Shown: positions 15,602-24,333 of the stretch, piece by piece | Layout: each line of letters starts with the position of its first letter | Numbering within the stretch: position 1 is the stretch's first letter | Source of the DNA: Bacteroidales bacterium | GTDB taxonomy: Bacteria > Bacteroidota > Bacteroidia > Bacteroidales > UBA932 | Assembly (NCBI GenBank): GCA_012798805.1 | Contig: JAAZMM010000109.1 | Location: forward strand, 1-37,528 | Length of the DNA: 37,528 nt | Direction of reading: 5' to 3' | Notes under the pieces: generated by a model | Database searches by the model: none | Told to the model about the DNA's origin: nothing | The model's input: the letters and a program-made list of their open reading frames with translations, nothing else | Made by a program: the position numbers and the translations under genes

Positions 15602-15676
15602 TCTTTTTTTGCCCGATGGGGAAATGGTCTGGAATAAATGCTTACCTTTACCGGTTAACAAAATAAATAATGAAAA

Positions 15677-16648
15677 ATGGCAATTTTTGGAATATTCGGC
15701 AAAAAGAAAGCTTCACAGGAGGAAGTTGAGCAGAAAGATTTGGCTCTTGAAGAGGGGTTGAAGAAGACCAAGACCTCTATATTCAGTAAAATTACCTATG
15801 CCATAGCCGGCAAAAGCATTGTCGATGATGATGTGCTTGACTCAATCGAGGAGGCACTCATCACATCCGATGTCGGAGTTGACACTACACAGAAGATTAT
15901 CGAGCGTCTTGAGGCCCGGGTGGCCAGAGACAAATACCTGAATACATCCGAACTCAATCAGATTCTCTGTGAAGAGATTGAGGCGCTGCTCGATGTCGCC
16001 TCAGGATCGCAGGTAGAGCCTTTTGACTTCTCTAAAAAACCCTATGTCATGATGGTGGTGGGAGTCAATGGAGTCGGCAAGACTACCACTATCGGCAAGC
16101 TTGCCGCTCAACTCAAAAATGAGGGCAAAAAGGTGATTCTTGGAGCTGCCGATACCTTCAGAGCTGCCGCCGTGGATCAGCTTGTGATCTGGAGCGAACG
16201 TGCCGGAGTCGATATTGTTAAGCAAGAAATGGGTGCAGATCCTGCTTCTGTGGCATTTGATACGGTAACATCTGCTGTAGCTAAGGAGGCCGATGTGGTA
16301 ATCATCGATACGGCCGGTCGTCTGCACAATAAAATCAACCTGATGAACGAACTTACCAAAATCCGCAAGGTGATGAGTAAGGTTGTGCCTGATGCACCCC
16401 ATGAAGTGCTGCTCATAATTGATGGTTCTACCGGCCAGAATGGGTTTTTACAGGCAAGAGAATTTGTTAAAGCGACAGAAGTAACCGCACTCGCAGTTAC
16501 CAAACTGGATGGAACGGCAAAAGGCGGTGTGGTAATAGGGATCAGCGACCAATTCCAGATTCCCATCAAATTTATCGGGGTAGGCGAGAAGATTGAAGAT
16601 CTTAAGCTCTTCGACAAGAAAGAGTTCGTTGAATCCCTGTTCAAGTAG
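15677..16648 (+). CDS. ftsY: Signal recognition particle receptor FtsY
   Basis: A 323-residue SRP GTPase that docks ribosome-SRP complexes at the membrane. It lacks the long acidic A domain of the E. coli protein, having only a short charged N terminus, as usual for Bacteroidota. The N domain (residues about 25-110) has ALITSDVGVDTT. The G domain has GVNGVGKTTTIGKLA (P loop, about 129-143), DTFRAAAVDQL (insertion box), DTAGRLHNK (G3), TKLDGTAKGG (G4) and the end FIGVGEKIEDLKLFD. Its start ATG at 15677 gives the typical MAIFGIFGKKK. pheT starts 18 bases after its stop. Confidence 0.98.
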   Translation: MAIFGIFGKKKASQEEVEQKDLALEEGLKKTKTSIFSKITYAIAGKSIVDDDVLDSIEEALITSDVGVDTTQKIIERLEARVARDKYLNTSELNQILCEEIEALLDVASGSQVEPFDFSKKPYVMMVVGVNGVGKTTTIGKLAAQLKNEGKKVILGAADTFRAAAVDQLVIWSERAGVDIVKQEMGADPASVAFDTVTSAVAKEADVVIIDTAGRLHNKINLMNELTKIRKVMSKVVPDAPHEVLLIIDGSTGQNGFLQAREFVKATEVTALAVTKLDGTAKGGVVIGISDQFQIPIKFIGVGEKIEDLKLFDKKEFVESLFK

Positions 16649-16666
16649 AGAAAAAACATACGATAT

Positions 16667-19126
16667 ATGACAGTTTCCTATAATTGGCTTAAAGATTATC
16701 TGAAATTTGATCTTCAGCCTTCAGAAGTTGAAAAGATATTGACATCCACAGGCCTGGAAGTGGAACAGATGAGGCAGGTGGAACAAATTCCGGGCGGACT
16801 CGCCGGAGTTATCGTGGCCGAGGTGGTTGAGTGCACGGACCACCCCGATTCGGACCATTTGCATGTGACCAAACTCAATACCGGTACCCCTGAACTACTT
16901 CAGGTGGTTTGTGGTGCTCCCAATGTTGCGGCAGGGCAGAAGGTGCTCCTGGCAACTATCGGAACGACGCTCCCAAACGAAGAGGGCAGCGGCTTCAAAA
17001 TTAAAAAATCTAAAATTCGTGGAGTAGATAGCTTCGGAATGATCTGTGCCGAAGATGAACTGGGTATAGGCACTGATCACCAAGGCATAATGGTCCTGGA
17101 GCCTGACGCTGTAGTGGGCACTCCGGCCAGGGATTATCTTCAGCTCAAGAGCGACACAGTCTTTGAGATCGGTCTCACGCCCAATCGTATTGATGGAGCA
17201 TCCCATATTGGAGTAGCGCGTGACCTCTATGCATATTGCAAGCATAATAATATGCCGGTTGAGTTTGCACTGCCTTCGGTAGAGGGCTTCAGCGAAGGCA
17301 AGGGAGAGGCCATTCCCATCAGGGTTGAGGCGACTGACCTTGCTCCCAGATATATAGGCATCACTATAAGTGGCGTTAAAGTAGGACCTTCTCCAGATTG
17401 GCTTAAGGAGCGTCTGATGATGATTGGTCAGCGTCCGATCAACAATATTGTGGACATTACCAACTTCCTTCTCAACGAGAATGGACATCCGCTGCATGTG
17501 TTTGATGCAGCTAAAATAGAGGGAAGGGAAGTAGTAGTACGCCGTAGCACACCTGACTGTAAATTCATAACTCTGGATGGAGTAGAGAGGACTCTTTCAT
17601 CCGAAGACCTTGTCATCTGCAATGCACGGAAGCCGATGTGTATTGCCGGAGTATTTGGAGGAGCCGATTCGGGAGTAACGGAGTCAACTACCGAAATATT
17701 TCTGGAGAGTGCATATTTCAATCCTACCACTATTCGTAAGAGCTCAAAGAGACATGGTCTTAAGACTGATGCTTCATTCAGATATGAGCGTGGAGTTGAT
17801 CCTCTAAACACGATGTATGCTGCAAAACGTGCTGCAATGCTCATCATGGAGGTTGCCGGCGGACATATTGTGGGAGAAATTCAGGAGTCCTATCCGGAAA
17901 AATTTCGTGAAGTGCAGGTTGAGCTCAATTATGACCGCATTGAAGCCCTTATTGGTAAAAGAATAGAGAGTCAGGTAATCAAGGATATTTTGGTTTCACT
18001 CGATTTCTATATCAGAAATGAGAGCGAGGAGGGATGCCTTGTAGATGTTCCATCATATAGGGTGGATGTCACCAGAGAATGTGATGTGGTTGAAGAGATA
18101 CTCCGTATCTATGGTTACAACAATGTTGAATTGCCTCTAAATATGAAGGTCGGTATCAACAGGACACCCAGCCCCGATCCTGAAAATATTCGCTCCCGTA
18201 TATCGGATTTCCTTGCCAACAATGGTTTTGTGGAGACAATGAACAACTCACTTACAAAGAGTGGGTATTACAAAAAACTCAAGACTTATCCTGCTGAGAA
18301 GCTTGTAAGATTGCTCAATCCTTTGAGCCAGGATCTCGATTGTATGCGGCAGACTTTGATTCTCAATGCTCTTGAGGTTGTGGAATATAATCTCAACCGA
18401 CAGAGTGGAGATTTGAAGATATTCGAGATAGGCAATGTCTATTCCTATTTTCCGAAAGCAAATGAAGAAGATCCTGCTGCAAATCTGAAGTCATATAGAG
18501 AGGAGATGCGTCTCTCAATGGCTATCACCGGGCAGGGTGCTAAATCCTGGCGTAACGAAACCGGTCGCGGTCACTATTTTGCCCTCAAGGGTTATTTTGA
18601 GTTGCTTCTTAAGAGGCTTGGTTGCAACATTTATGATCTCCAGACAGATGCTGCTCCTTCGGATCTCTTCAGTGAAGGGCTTGAATATAAGCTTCAGAGC
18701 AAACAAGTGGCAGTTTTGGGTCTTATTCAGCCCGCTTTGGCACGTCAATATGGTATCAAACAGCCCGTTTTTGTTGCTGAAATAAGATGGGAGGCCATAA
18801 TGGAGTTGCTAAAACGCAATAAGGTGAGATATAAGGAGCTTCCTAAATATCCGGAGGTTCGCAGAGATCTTGCCCTGCTGCTTGATGAGAGTGTAACCTT
18901 TGCCGAACTTCGCAAATGTGCTTTCCAGACTGAGAAGGCTCTGCTTCGTCAGGTGACCCTGTTTGATGTTTATCGTGGTGATAAGATCCCTTCCGACAAG
19001 AAGCAATATGCATTGAGCTTCACTCTTCAGCATCCGGACCAGACTCTTACCGATGCAGATGTGGAAAAAGCTATTGACAGGCTCTACAAGGCCTTCCAGA
19101 CCAAATTCGGTGCTGTTTTAAGATAG
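16667..19126 (+). CDS. pheT: Phenylalanine--tRNA ligase beta subunit
   Basis: An 819-residue beta chain of the alpha2-beta2 PheRS, which binds tRNA and edits Tyr-tRNA(Phe). It starts with MTVSYNWLKDYL, typical of the family. The OB-fold tRNA-binding domain (about 40-150) has VVECTDHPDSDHLHVTKLN. The B3/B4 editing domain lies near 210-400 (IVDITNFLLNENGHPLHVFD), the B5 domain near 400-480, the catalytic-like core near 490-690 (LLNPLSQDLDCMRQTL), and the C-terminal FDX-ACB anticodon-binding domain begins with KYPEVRRDLALLLDE. pheS is not in the window. ftsY precedes, and the prenyltransferase follows after four bases, suggesting one transcript. Confidence 0.98.
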   Translation: MTVSYNWLKDYLKFDLQPSEVEKILTSTGLEVEQMRQVEQIPGGLAGVIVAEVVECTDHPDSDHLHVTKLNTGTPELLQVVCGAPNVAAGQKVLLATIGTTLPNEEGSGFKIKKSKIRGVDSFGMICAEDELGIGTDHQGIMVLEPDAVVGTPARDYLQLKSDTVFEIGLTPNRIDGASHIGVARDLYAYCKHNNMPVEFALPSVEGFSEGKGEAIPIRVEATDLAPRYIGITISGVKVGPSPDWLKERLMMIGQRPINNIVDITNFLLNENGHPLHVFDAAKIEGREVVVRRSTPDCKFITLDGVERTLSSEDLVICNARKPMCIAGVFGGADSGVTESTTEIFLESAYFNPTTIRKSSKRHGLKTDASFRYERGVDPLNTMYAAKRAAMLIMEVAGGHIVGEIQESYPEKFREVQVELNYDRIEALIGKRIESQVIKDILVSLDFYIRNESEEGCLVDVPSYRVDVTRECDVVEEILRIYGYNNVELPLNMKVGINRTPSPDPENIRSRISDFLANNGFVETMNNSLTKSGYYKKLKTYPAEKLVRLLNPLSQDLDCMRQTLILNALEVVEYNLNRQSGDLKIFEIGNVYSYFPKANEEDPAANLKSYREEMRLSMAITGQGAKSWRNETGRGHYFALKGYFELLLKRLGCNIYDLQTDAAPSDLFSEGLEYKLQSKQVAVLGLIQPALARQYGIKQPVFVAEIRWEAIMELLKRNKVRYKELPKYPEVRRDLALLLDESVTFAELRKCAFQTEKALLRQVTLFDVYRGDKIPSDKKQYALSFTLQHPDQTLTDADVEKAIDRLYKAFQTKFGAVLR

Positions 19127-19130
19127 AAAC

Positions 19131-20006
19131 ATGTCTGGTTTTTTCAAGAAGGTCGGCCACTATTTTTCTTTGGTAAAATTTGCGCATACCATTTTTGCGC
19201 TCCCTTTTGCAATTATAGGATTTGTGCTTGCCCTTCAGGAACCGGGAGTAAACTTTGAATGGCTATCTCTTTTAAAGATAGTGGGATGTATGTTTTTTGC
19301 GCGCAACAGCGCAATGGGGTTCAATCGTTATGCCGATAGGGATATTGATGCAAATAATCCCAGAACACTTTTCAGGGAGCTTCCCTCCGGAAAAATGTCA
19401 CCGCGTCAAGCCTTAGTGTTTGTGATAGTCAATATTGTACTCTTCCTATTGACCGCTTTGAGCATCAATATGCTCTGTTTCATATTGGCTTTTCCGGCTC
19501 TGGTCGTGCTTCTGGGCTATAGTTATATGAAACGCTATACCTGGCTTTGCCATTACGTGCTCGGACTCGCCCTTGCAATTGCTCCATCGGCAGCTTTTAT
19601 AGCTCTGACAGGCTATTTTACACCGGCAATCCTGGTGTTGTCATTCTCTGTTTTTCTATGGTCTGCACATTTTGATATTCTCTATTCTCTTTCCGATGAA
19701 GAGATAGATCGCCGGCAGGGTCTTCATTCGATACCACAGAAGTATGGGCGCGTAAAAGCAATGCGCATATCTCTGCTGGGACATCTGCTGCTCTTTATTT
19801 TAATTCCGCTTTTCGGATGGTTAATTTCGGGTAGTTGGCTCTATATCATAGGTGCAATCATATTTCTTGCGCTGCTGGTTTACCAGCACGCGATAATATC
19901 TCCCACAAATCTGAAAAGATTAAATGCCGCTTTTTTTACATCAAACGGCATTGCATCAGTTGTTTTTATGATATTTGTGGTCGCTGACCTTCTATTATTG
20001 CAGTAG
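19131..20006 (+). CDS. UbiA-family prenyltransferase, possibly MqnP of the futalosine route
   Basis: A 291-residue membrane protein with about eight to nine hydrophobic segments that transfers a polyprenyl chain to an aromatic ring. The two Asp-rich Mg-diphosphate motifs are NRYADRDID (first) and DEEIDRRQG (second). The NPRTLFRELPSGKMS segment after the first motif matches the 4-hydroxybenzoate/MqnP-type subgroup rather than MenA. In organisms using the futalosine pathway this enzyme would be MqnP; the amidohydrolase at 25116-26312 could be another step, but no other mqn genes are visible, so the assignment is tentative. Starts four bases after pheT and ends one base before the convergent VOC gene. 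Confidence 0.92.
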   Translation: MSGFFKKVGHYFSLVKFAHTIFALPFAIIGFVLALQEPGVNFEWLSLLKIVGCMFFARNSAMGFNRYADRDIDANNPRTLFRELPSGKMSPRQALVFVIVNIVLFLLTALSINMLCFILAFPALVVLLGYSYMKRYTWLCHYVLGLALAIAPSAAFIALTGYFTPAILVLSFSVFLWSAHFDILYSLSDEEIDRRQGLHSIPQKYGRVKAMRISLLGHLLLFILIPLFGWLISGSWLYIIGAIIFLALLVYQHAIISPTNLKRLNAAFFTSNGIASVVFMIFVVADLLLLQ

Positions 20007-20007
20007 T

Positions 20008-21084
20008 CTATTTTTCGGGCTTTACCCTGAGAAATCTGAATGCTTTGGTGATGATTCTGGGCAGTGGCTTTCGATCATCTTTGCCGGCAAGATTGAGGTA
20101 GATGCCTAGTTTTTTGTGAATAGGCACCTTGTAGGTCTCTACAAACTCAATCAGTGTGCCGTCGGGATCCTCTATATAGGTAAAATGCCCATTGGCTTCA
20201 CCCATACCGAAGTCTGACCCGCTGTCGCAAACAAATGGGTGTCCTGCCGCTTCGCAATCTTTGCGGATGGCCTCCATATTGCGTACGTCAAAGCAGAGAT
20301 GGATATATCCGGGGTCGCCCCAGAAACGGTCCTGGTAGAGTTTGACAGGTTTGCGGTCGAGTGATTGTACCAGTTCGAGATGAGAAGTGCCGAGTACCGC
20401 ACTGAAAGGACCCTGAAGTGGCTGGGAGCGCTCCAACATTACACGCCGTAGCTTCTGTTCAGCACCGGGGACTCCTTTGATATCTTCAAAAACGCCTTCG
20501 GCATCGGCAACCTTACGGTCGTAACCGAGTAGTTTTCCGTAAAACTCTATGGACTTCTCCATATCCGAAACTCCCAGTACAACTCCATTTGAGCCTCCTG
20601 TGATGGCACCTTTAACTTTTGTGAATTCAAAGTAATCTTCCTCTATTTCGAAGATATTGCCCCATGGGTCTTTCAAATAGAAGTGATCCAGTCCGGCAAA
20701 TGACTTACAGGGTTCGCCAAGCAGATCAAGGCCTCTGGATTTATAGGTATCATATGCAAGTTGTACATCGGGACATTTTACTTTGCAAATAAAGATACCG
20801 GTATCCCCCAAAAGCGGGGTAGAGGCAGGCCAGTTGAGCTCTCTGCCACGCGGTTCCCATACTTCAAATCCTCCACCTCCGCGGTGGTTGAGAGCCAGAA
20901 TTGCAAATCTTGGCTGGGGCTTGCCGCCTGTGTAGGGTAACATCCTGTCAGCTACTCCTTCTGAGGCAAGTACTCTTATATCAATTCCAAATTGTTCGAT
21001 ATACCATTTCCAGGCAGCTTGTGCGTCAGGTACTCCGATGCCTATCTGCTGGATGGCGCTAATAACTTTGATTCTCTCTTTCAT
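20008..21084 (-). CDS. VOC (glyoxalase/dioxygenase fold) family protein with two domains
   Basis: A 358-residue protein built of two vicinal-oxygen-chelate domains. The first begins QIGIGVPDAQAAWKWYIEQFG and ends with DPWGNIFEIEED; the second begins VLGVSDMEKSIEFYGKLLGYD and ends with DPDGTLIEFVETY. His and Glu residues suited to a metal site are visible (LDHFYL, EIEED, YIHLCF, LIEFVE), so it may be a dioxygenase, isomerase or lyase; I cannot choose. I placed the start at 21084 (MKERIKVISAIQQIG) because the upstream ATG at 21141 lies inside the SDR gene and its 19 extra residues do not fit the domain. It follows the SDR gene by 14 bases; the pair probably acts on one substrate. Confidence 0.88.
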   Translation of the reverse strand: MKERIKVISAIQQIGIGVPDAQAAWKWYIEQFGIDIRVLASEGVADRMLPYTGGKPQPRFAILALNHRGGGGFEVWEPRGRELNWPASTPLLGDTGIFICKVKCPDVQLAYDTYKSRGLDLLGEPCKSFAGLDHFYLKDPWGNIFEIEEDYFEFTKVKGAITGGSNGVVLGVSDMEKSIEFYGKLLGYDRKVADAEGVFEDIKGVPGAEQKLRRVMLERSQPLQGPFSAVLGTSHLELVQSLDRKPVKLYQDRFWGDPGYIHLCFDVRNMEAIRKDCEAAGHPFVCDSGSDFGMGEANGHFTYIEDPDGTLIEFVETYKVPIHKKLGIYLNLAGKDDRKPLPRIITKAFRFLRVKPEK

Positions 21085-21098
21085 ATCTGTAAATGGGA

Positions 21099-21899
21099 TC
21101 AGGTGGCGGAGACTTTTTTGGCTAGTCTCCAGTAGAGCCACGGTGTATATTTATAAATGTAGCACATCAGCAATTCAATTCGTCCGATGAGCTTTCTGTG
21201 TTTTCCTTTGGCAACTGCCCTTACTGCTGCTTTTCCGCAAAGATCGACATCCATTCCGTTGGCCTGGCCCTGATCCATTTTGGCGTAACGGGAGCCATCT
21301 GCCAATATCGCGCTTTTGCTGATTTGGGTATTTACACGTCCGGGAATGATGAATGTCACTTTTATGTTGTCGTTCTCAAGGTCGAGCGACTCGAAAAAGC
21401 CGAACAGGGCTCTTTTGGAGGCACAATAGGCTGACCTAAGGGGAAATCCGAAGAGTCCTGAGATCGAGGTGTTGACACCGATGTGCGTGCATTTGGCGGC
21501 CTTCAACATAGGAGCAAGTTTTTTTGTCATATAGACCGAACCAAGATAGTTGATATTCATGAGCTTGAGGTCCACGGAGAAATCGGTATCAAGTGCAAGT
21601 GCCCTTTGGGAAACACCAGCATTGAATATTATGACTTCAGGTGTAAGAGCCTCTTTTTCCATAAATGAAACCAGGTCATCAATGGTCTCCCTCTTTTCGA
21701 GGTCGAATTCGAAAGGCCATGCCTTCACACCATAACTGCGGCATATTTCGCAAACTCTCTCCAGCTGGTCCATACCCAGGCCGGTTACAATTACATTAGC
21801 ACCGTTTTTAGCCAGATTACAGGAAATGGCTTCTCCGATGCCGGATCCGGCACCTGTAACAAGTGCAGTCTTACCGGTATAAAATTTCTTTGTTCTCAC
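21099..21899 (-). CDS. Short-chain dehydrogenase/reductase
   Basis: A 266-residue classical SDR using NAD(P)H. The cofactor motif is TGAGSGIGEA near residue 15, the structural motif is NAGVS, and the catalytic set includes NTSISG (Ser) and YCASK (Tyr-x3-Lys) near residues 155-160, followed by IIPGRVNT. The C terminus is hydrophobic and aromatic (CYIYKYTPWLYW), suggesting membrane contact as in lipid- or steroid-directed SDRs. Substrate is unknown. It is cotranscribed with the VOC gene after it and divergent from the 2-hydroxyacid dehydrogenase gene, with a dyad-rich spacer between them. Confidence 0.92.
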   Translation of the reverse strand: MRTKKFYTGKTALVTGAGSGIGEAISCNLAKNGANVIVTGLGMDQLERVCEICRSYGVKAWPFEFDLEKRETIDDLVSFMEKEALTPEVIIFNAGVSQRALALDTDFSVDLKLMNINYLGSVYMTKKLAPMLKAAKCTHIGVNTSISGLFGFPLRSAYCASKRALFGFFESLDLENDNIKVTFIIPGRVNTQISKSAILADGSRYAKMDQGQANGMDVDLCGKAAVRAVAKGKHRKLIGRIELLMCYIYKYTPWLYWRLAKKVSAT

Positions 21900-21925
21900 G
21901 TCGTTCTATTTATTTTCAAAACATA

Positions 21926-21970
21926 CAAAGTTAACAATAATAATTTGTTATTTTTGTAATATAACAAAAA
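21926..21970. promoter_or_regulatory. Divergent promoter region with inverted repeats
   Basis: Minus-strand TAACTTTG (21926-21933) and plus-strand TATTTTTG (21949-21956) both match the -7 consensus. They are interlaced with two perfect dyads: TAACAA-N7-TTGTTA (21932-21950) and TTTTTGT-N6-ACAAAAA (21951-21970). The layout fits an operator controlling the SDR and dehydrogenase genes together; the regulator is unknown. Confidence 0.4.
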
Positions 21971-21979
21971 CTTGAGGAT

Positions 21980-22915
21980 ATGCAGAAACTGAAAATTGTT
22001 TTTCTTGATTCAGCCACTATAGGTGATGATGTTTCCCTTCAGCCGATCTCATCTCTTGGAGAATTGACAACATATCACTCTACAGCTCCGGAAGAGGTTG
22101 TTGAACGCATCAGCGGATATGATGTAGTGATAACAAATAAAGTTTGGGTAGGAAAGCGTGAGATGGATTCCAATCCGGCCCTGAAACTTATTTGTGTGGC
22201 TGCCACCGGTATGAATAATGTGGATTTGGCTTATGCGGCATCAAAAGATATCCCTGTGCGTAATGCAGTAAACTATTCTACCGAAAGTGTTGCCCAGGTG
22301 ACCTTTATGCACATTCTCAATCTGGTAGGCAAGGCCCCCTATTTTGATAATGTTGTCAAAAGTGGTCACTATAGTGCAGCCGGCTCATTTACCGATGTTA
22401 CAAATCCATTTTTTGAACTTAAAGGCAAACGTCTGGGTATAATCGGCCTTGGTAATATAGGCTCCAGGGTGGCACAGATTGCCGAAGTATTCGGTATGGA
22501 GGTATTCTATTTTCCTACTTCGGGAAAGGCACATTCAGATAAATATCCGGCAAAAAAGTTGGAACAATTACTTGCCGAGAGTGATGTAATATCCATACAT
22601 GCGCCGCTCAATGAACGCACTGAAGATCTGATTACACTCAAAGAATTGAAGGTGATGAACCCTAAGGGTTATATAGTCAATATGGGGCGCGGAGGTATCA
22701 TAAATGAGGCTGATCTGGCTGCAGCTCTGGATGAAGAAGTTATAGCAGGAGCAGCCGTAGATGTCTTTACGCGGGAGCCTCTACCTGCAGACCATCCCTA
22801 TTTGACAATGAAAAAGAGGGATAAGCTGTTGCTTACCCCTCATATCGGTTGGGCCAGCAAAGAGGCCAGAGAAGTACTTGTGGCCAAAATTGCCGACAAC
22901 ATCAAGTCTCTTTAG
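21980..22915 (+). CDS. D-2-hydroxyacid dehydrogenase
   Basis: A 311-residue NAD-dependent D-isomer-specific 2-hydroxyacid dehydrogenase, closest in pattern to glycerate dehydrogenase/hydroxypyruvate reductase. The Rossmann motif is GLGNIGSRVAQIAE; the catalytic triad is Arg237 (NMGRGGIIN), Glu266 (DVFTREPLP) and His288 (LTPHIGWAS). The substrate-side loop is AATGMNNVDL. No ACT or other regulatory domain is present, so it is not a long-type SerA. Its TAG stop overlaps the TAA of the convergent deoC by sharing TTAG. A divergent promoter region precedes it. Confidence 0.93.
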   Translation: MQKLKIVFLDSATIGDDVSLQPISSLGELTTYHSTAPEEVVERISGYDVVITNKVWVGKREMDSNPALKLICVAATGMNNVDLAYAASKDIPVRNAVNYSTESVAQVTFMHILNLVGKAPYFDNVVKSGHYSAAGSFTDVTNPFFELKGKRLGIIGLGNIGSRVAQIAEVFGMEVFYFPTSGKAHSDKYPAKKLEQLLAESDVISIHAPLNERTEDLITLKELKVMNPKGYIVNMGRGGIINEADLAAALDEEVIAGAAVDVFTREPLPADHPYLTMKKRDKLLLTPHIGWASKEAREVLVAKIADNIKSL

Positions 22916-23697
22916 AAATACTTCACTTCTTTCCCCTCAAGGGCTGAAAGGATATTGTTTGCCATTCGGCTTGCTCCAAAGCGGAAAAGTTTGGGAGTTA
23001 GCCACTTGCTGCCAAGTGTATCATGCACGATATTGTAATATATGAGTGCCTCTTCGGGGGTAGCAATGCCGCCGGCAGGTTTGAATCCTACTTTTCGTCC
23101 CGTCTTCTTGTAATACTTCGCAATGGCCTGACACATCACCTCTGCTGCCTCAGGAGTAGCTGAGGGGGAGATTTTTCCTGTAGATGTCTTGATGAAATCA
23201 GCTCCCGCTTCCATTGCAAGCAATGATGCCTCCTCTATCATTTGGGCATCTTTAAGTGCCCCCGTCTCGAGGATAACCTTAAGATGGACATCGGCATTTA
23301 TTGCCTTTATAGCTTTATTTATCTCATAAATTTCCCTCGAGGCCTCCTTCGGACGGCCATCGAGGAAGGAGTTGAGTGCAAGGACGATATCCACTTCATC
23401 CGCTCCCTCGGTCACCGCCTCGGTACACTCCAGCAATTTGACCTTCAGGGGACTCTGCGATGCAGGGAAACAGCCCCCTACCACTGTTACATGGATCTCC
23501 TTGCTTTTTCGTGCAGCTGCAACAACTCCTGCAAAATTGGGATATACACATATCGAAGCCGGCATTGGATAGTCCGGGAATATATTGTTGAAGTTGTTTA
23601 CCTTCTCCACCATAGCTTTAATCGATGTTGGGGTATCTGTGACTGTAAGGGATGTAAGGTCGATCATCCCGAGAATGTTCTTGTAAATCTCTTTCAT
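22912..23697 (-). CDS. deoC: Deoxyribose-phosphate aldolase
   Basis: A 261-residue class I aldolase splitting 2-deoxyribose 5-phosphate into glyceraldehyde 3-phosphate and acetaldehyde. The Schiff-base lysine is Lys170 in DFIKTSTGK; the proton relay is Asp103 (ADEVDIVLALN) and Lys206 (VGFKPAGGI). SICVYPNF and the C-terminal tyrosine (KYF, Tyr260) also match the E. coli enzyme. It serves deoxynucleoside catabolism; the acetaldehyde made could feed an aldehyde dehydrogenase, but the ALDH3 in this window is not adjacent. It starts two bases after the dtd stop on the same strand, so the two form an operon. Confidence 0.97.
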   Translation of the reverse strand: MKEIYKNILGMIDLTSLTVTDTPTSIKAMVEKVNNFNNIFPDYPMPASICVYPNFAGVVAAARKSKEIHVTVVGGCFPASQSPLKVKLLECTEAVTEGADEVDIVLALNSFLDGRPKEASREIYEINKAIKAINADVHLKVILETGALKDAQMIEEASLLAMEAGADFIKTSTGKISPSATPEAAEVMCQAIAKYYKKTGRKVGFKPAGGIATPEEALIYYNIVHDTLGSKWLTPKLFRFGASRMANNILSALEGKEVKYF

Positions 23698-23699
23698 AT

Positions 23700-24152
23700 C
23701 TAATATTTGTTTTTGCTATCAATAATAATGGTTACAGGGCCGTCATTGATCAGCGCAACCTCCATTTCAGCTCCAAATTCGCCACATTCAACCCTCTTGC
23801 CAATGCAGTCGGAGAGAGTGTTTTTAAACTCTTCATAGAGAGGAATTGCTATTTCAGGCTTTGCTGCAAAGATATAGGAGGGACGGTTGCCTTTTTTTGT
23901 CGAGGCAAAAAGTGTAAATTGGCTTACTACCAGCACCTCGCCACCGGTGTCGGTCACGGAGAGATTCATAACTCCATTTTCATCATCAAAAATCCGCAGA
24001 GCTGCAATTTTACGGCACATCCAATCGATATCTTCTTTTGTGTCGGCATTTTCAAATCCTACAAGCACCATCATGCCGTAGCCTATTTCTCCCACTATCT
24101 TGCCGGCGATGGTGACACTCGAAGAAGAAACCCTTTGTATTACGACTCTCAT
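23700..24152 (-). CDS. dtd: D-aminoacyl-tRNA deacylase
   Basis: A 150-residue Dtd that removes D-amino acids (and glycine) wrongly attached to tRNA. The family N terminus MRVVIQRVSSSSVTI, the SQFTLFA active-site motif (about residues 78-84) and the proline-containing motif NDGPVT near residue 137 are present, along with KGNRPSY. Length is standard. deoC follows two bases after its stop. Upstream is a 178-base spacer with an inverted repeat and a heptamer array; no exact TAnnTTTG promoter is seen there. Confidence 0.97.
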   Translation of the reverse strand: MRVVIQRVSSSSVTIAGKIVGEIGYGMMVLVGFENADTKEDIDWMCRKIAALRIFDDENGVMNLSVTDTGGEVLVVSQFTLFASTKKGNRPSYIFAAKPEIAIPLYEEFKNTLSDCIGKRVECGEFGAEMEVALINDGPVTIIIDSKNKY

Positions 24153-24182
24153 ATTGTTCAGTTTTTAGTTCCAATGCTTAAT

Positions 24183-24239
24183 ATTCAAATAACACGGCTC
24201 CGAAAACACAAAAATTTTCTACGCCCGTATTATTTGAAT
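24183..24239. repeat. Imperfect 15-bp inverted repeat upstream of dtd
   Basis: ATTCAAATAACACGG (24183-24197) pairs with CCGTATTATTTGAAT (24225-24239) with one mismatch and a 27-base spacer. No T-run follows, so it is not a standard terminator. It could be an operator or an RNA hairpin between the radical SAM gene end and dtd. Confidence 0.5.
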
Positions 24240-24263
24240 TTATTTTACCTATAATTTTTCTCA

Positions 24264-24333
24264 CTCCATACTCAGAACTCCATACTCCATGCTCCACACT
24301 CCACACCCCGCACCCCGCAACCCGCAACCCTCA
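24264..24333. repeat. Degenerate heptanucleotide tandem repeat, ten units
   Basis: Ten 7-bp units run without a break: CTCCATA, CTCAGAA, CTCCATA, CTCCATG, CTCCACA, CTCCACA, CCCCGCA, CCCCGCA, ACCCGCA, ACCCTCA. Neighbouring units differ by zero to three bases, so the sequence drifts along the array. The last unit contains the stop codon (TCA on this strand) of the radical SAM gene. Confidence 0.85.

Noticed and set aside
15602-15676. Terminator or promoter between the small secreted protein and ftsY
   Set aside because: There is a T-run at 15604-15610 but no stem before it, and TACCTTTA at 15643-15650 misses the -7 consensus and has no -33.
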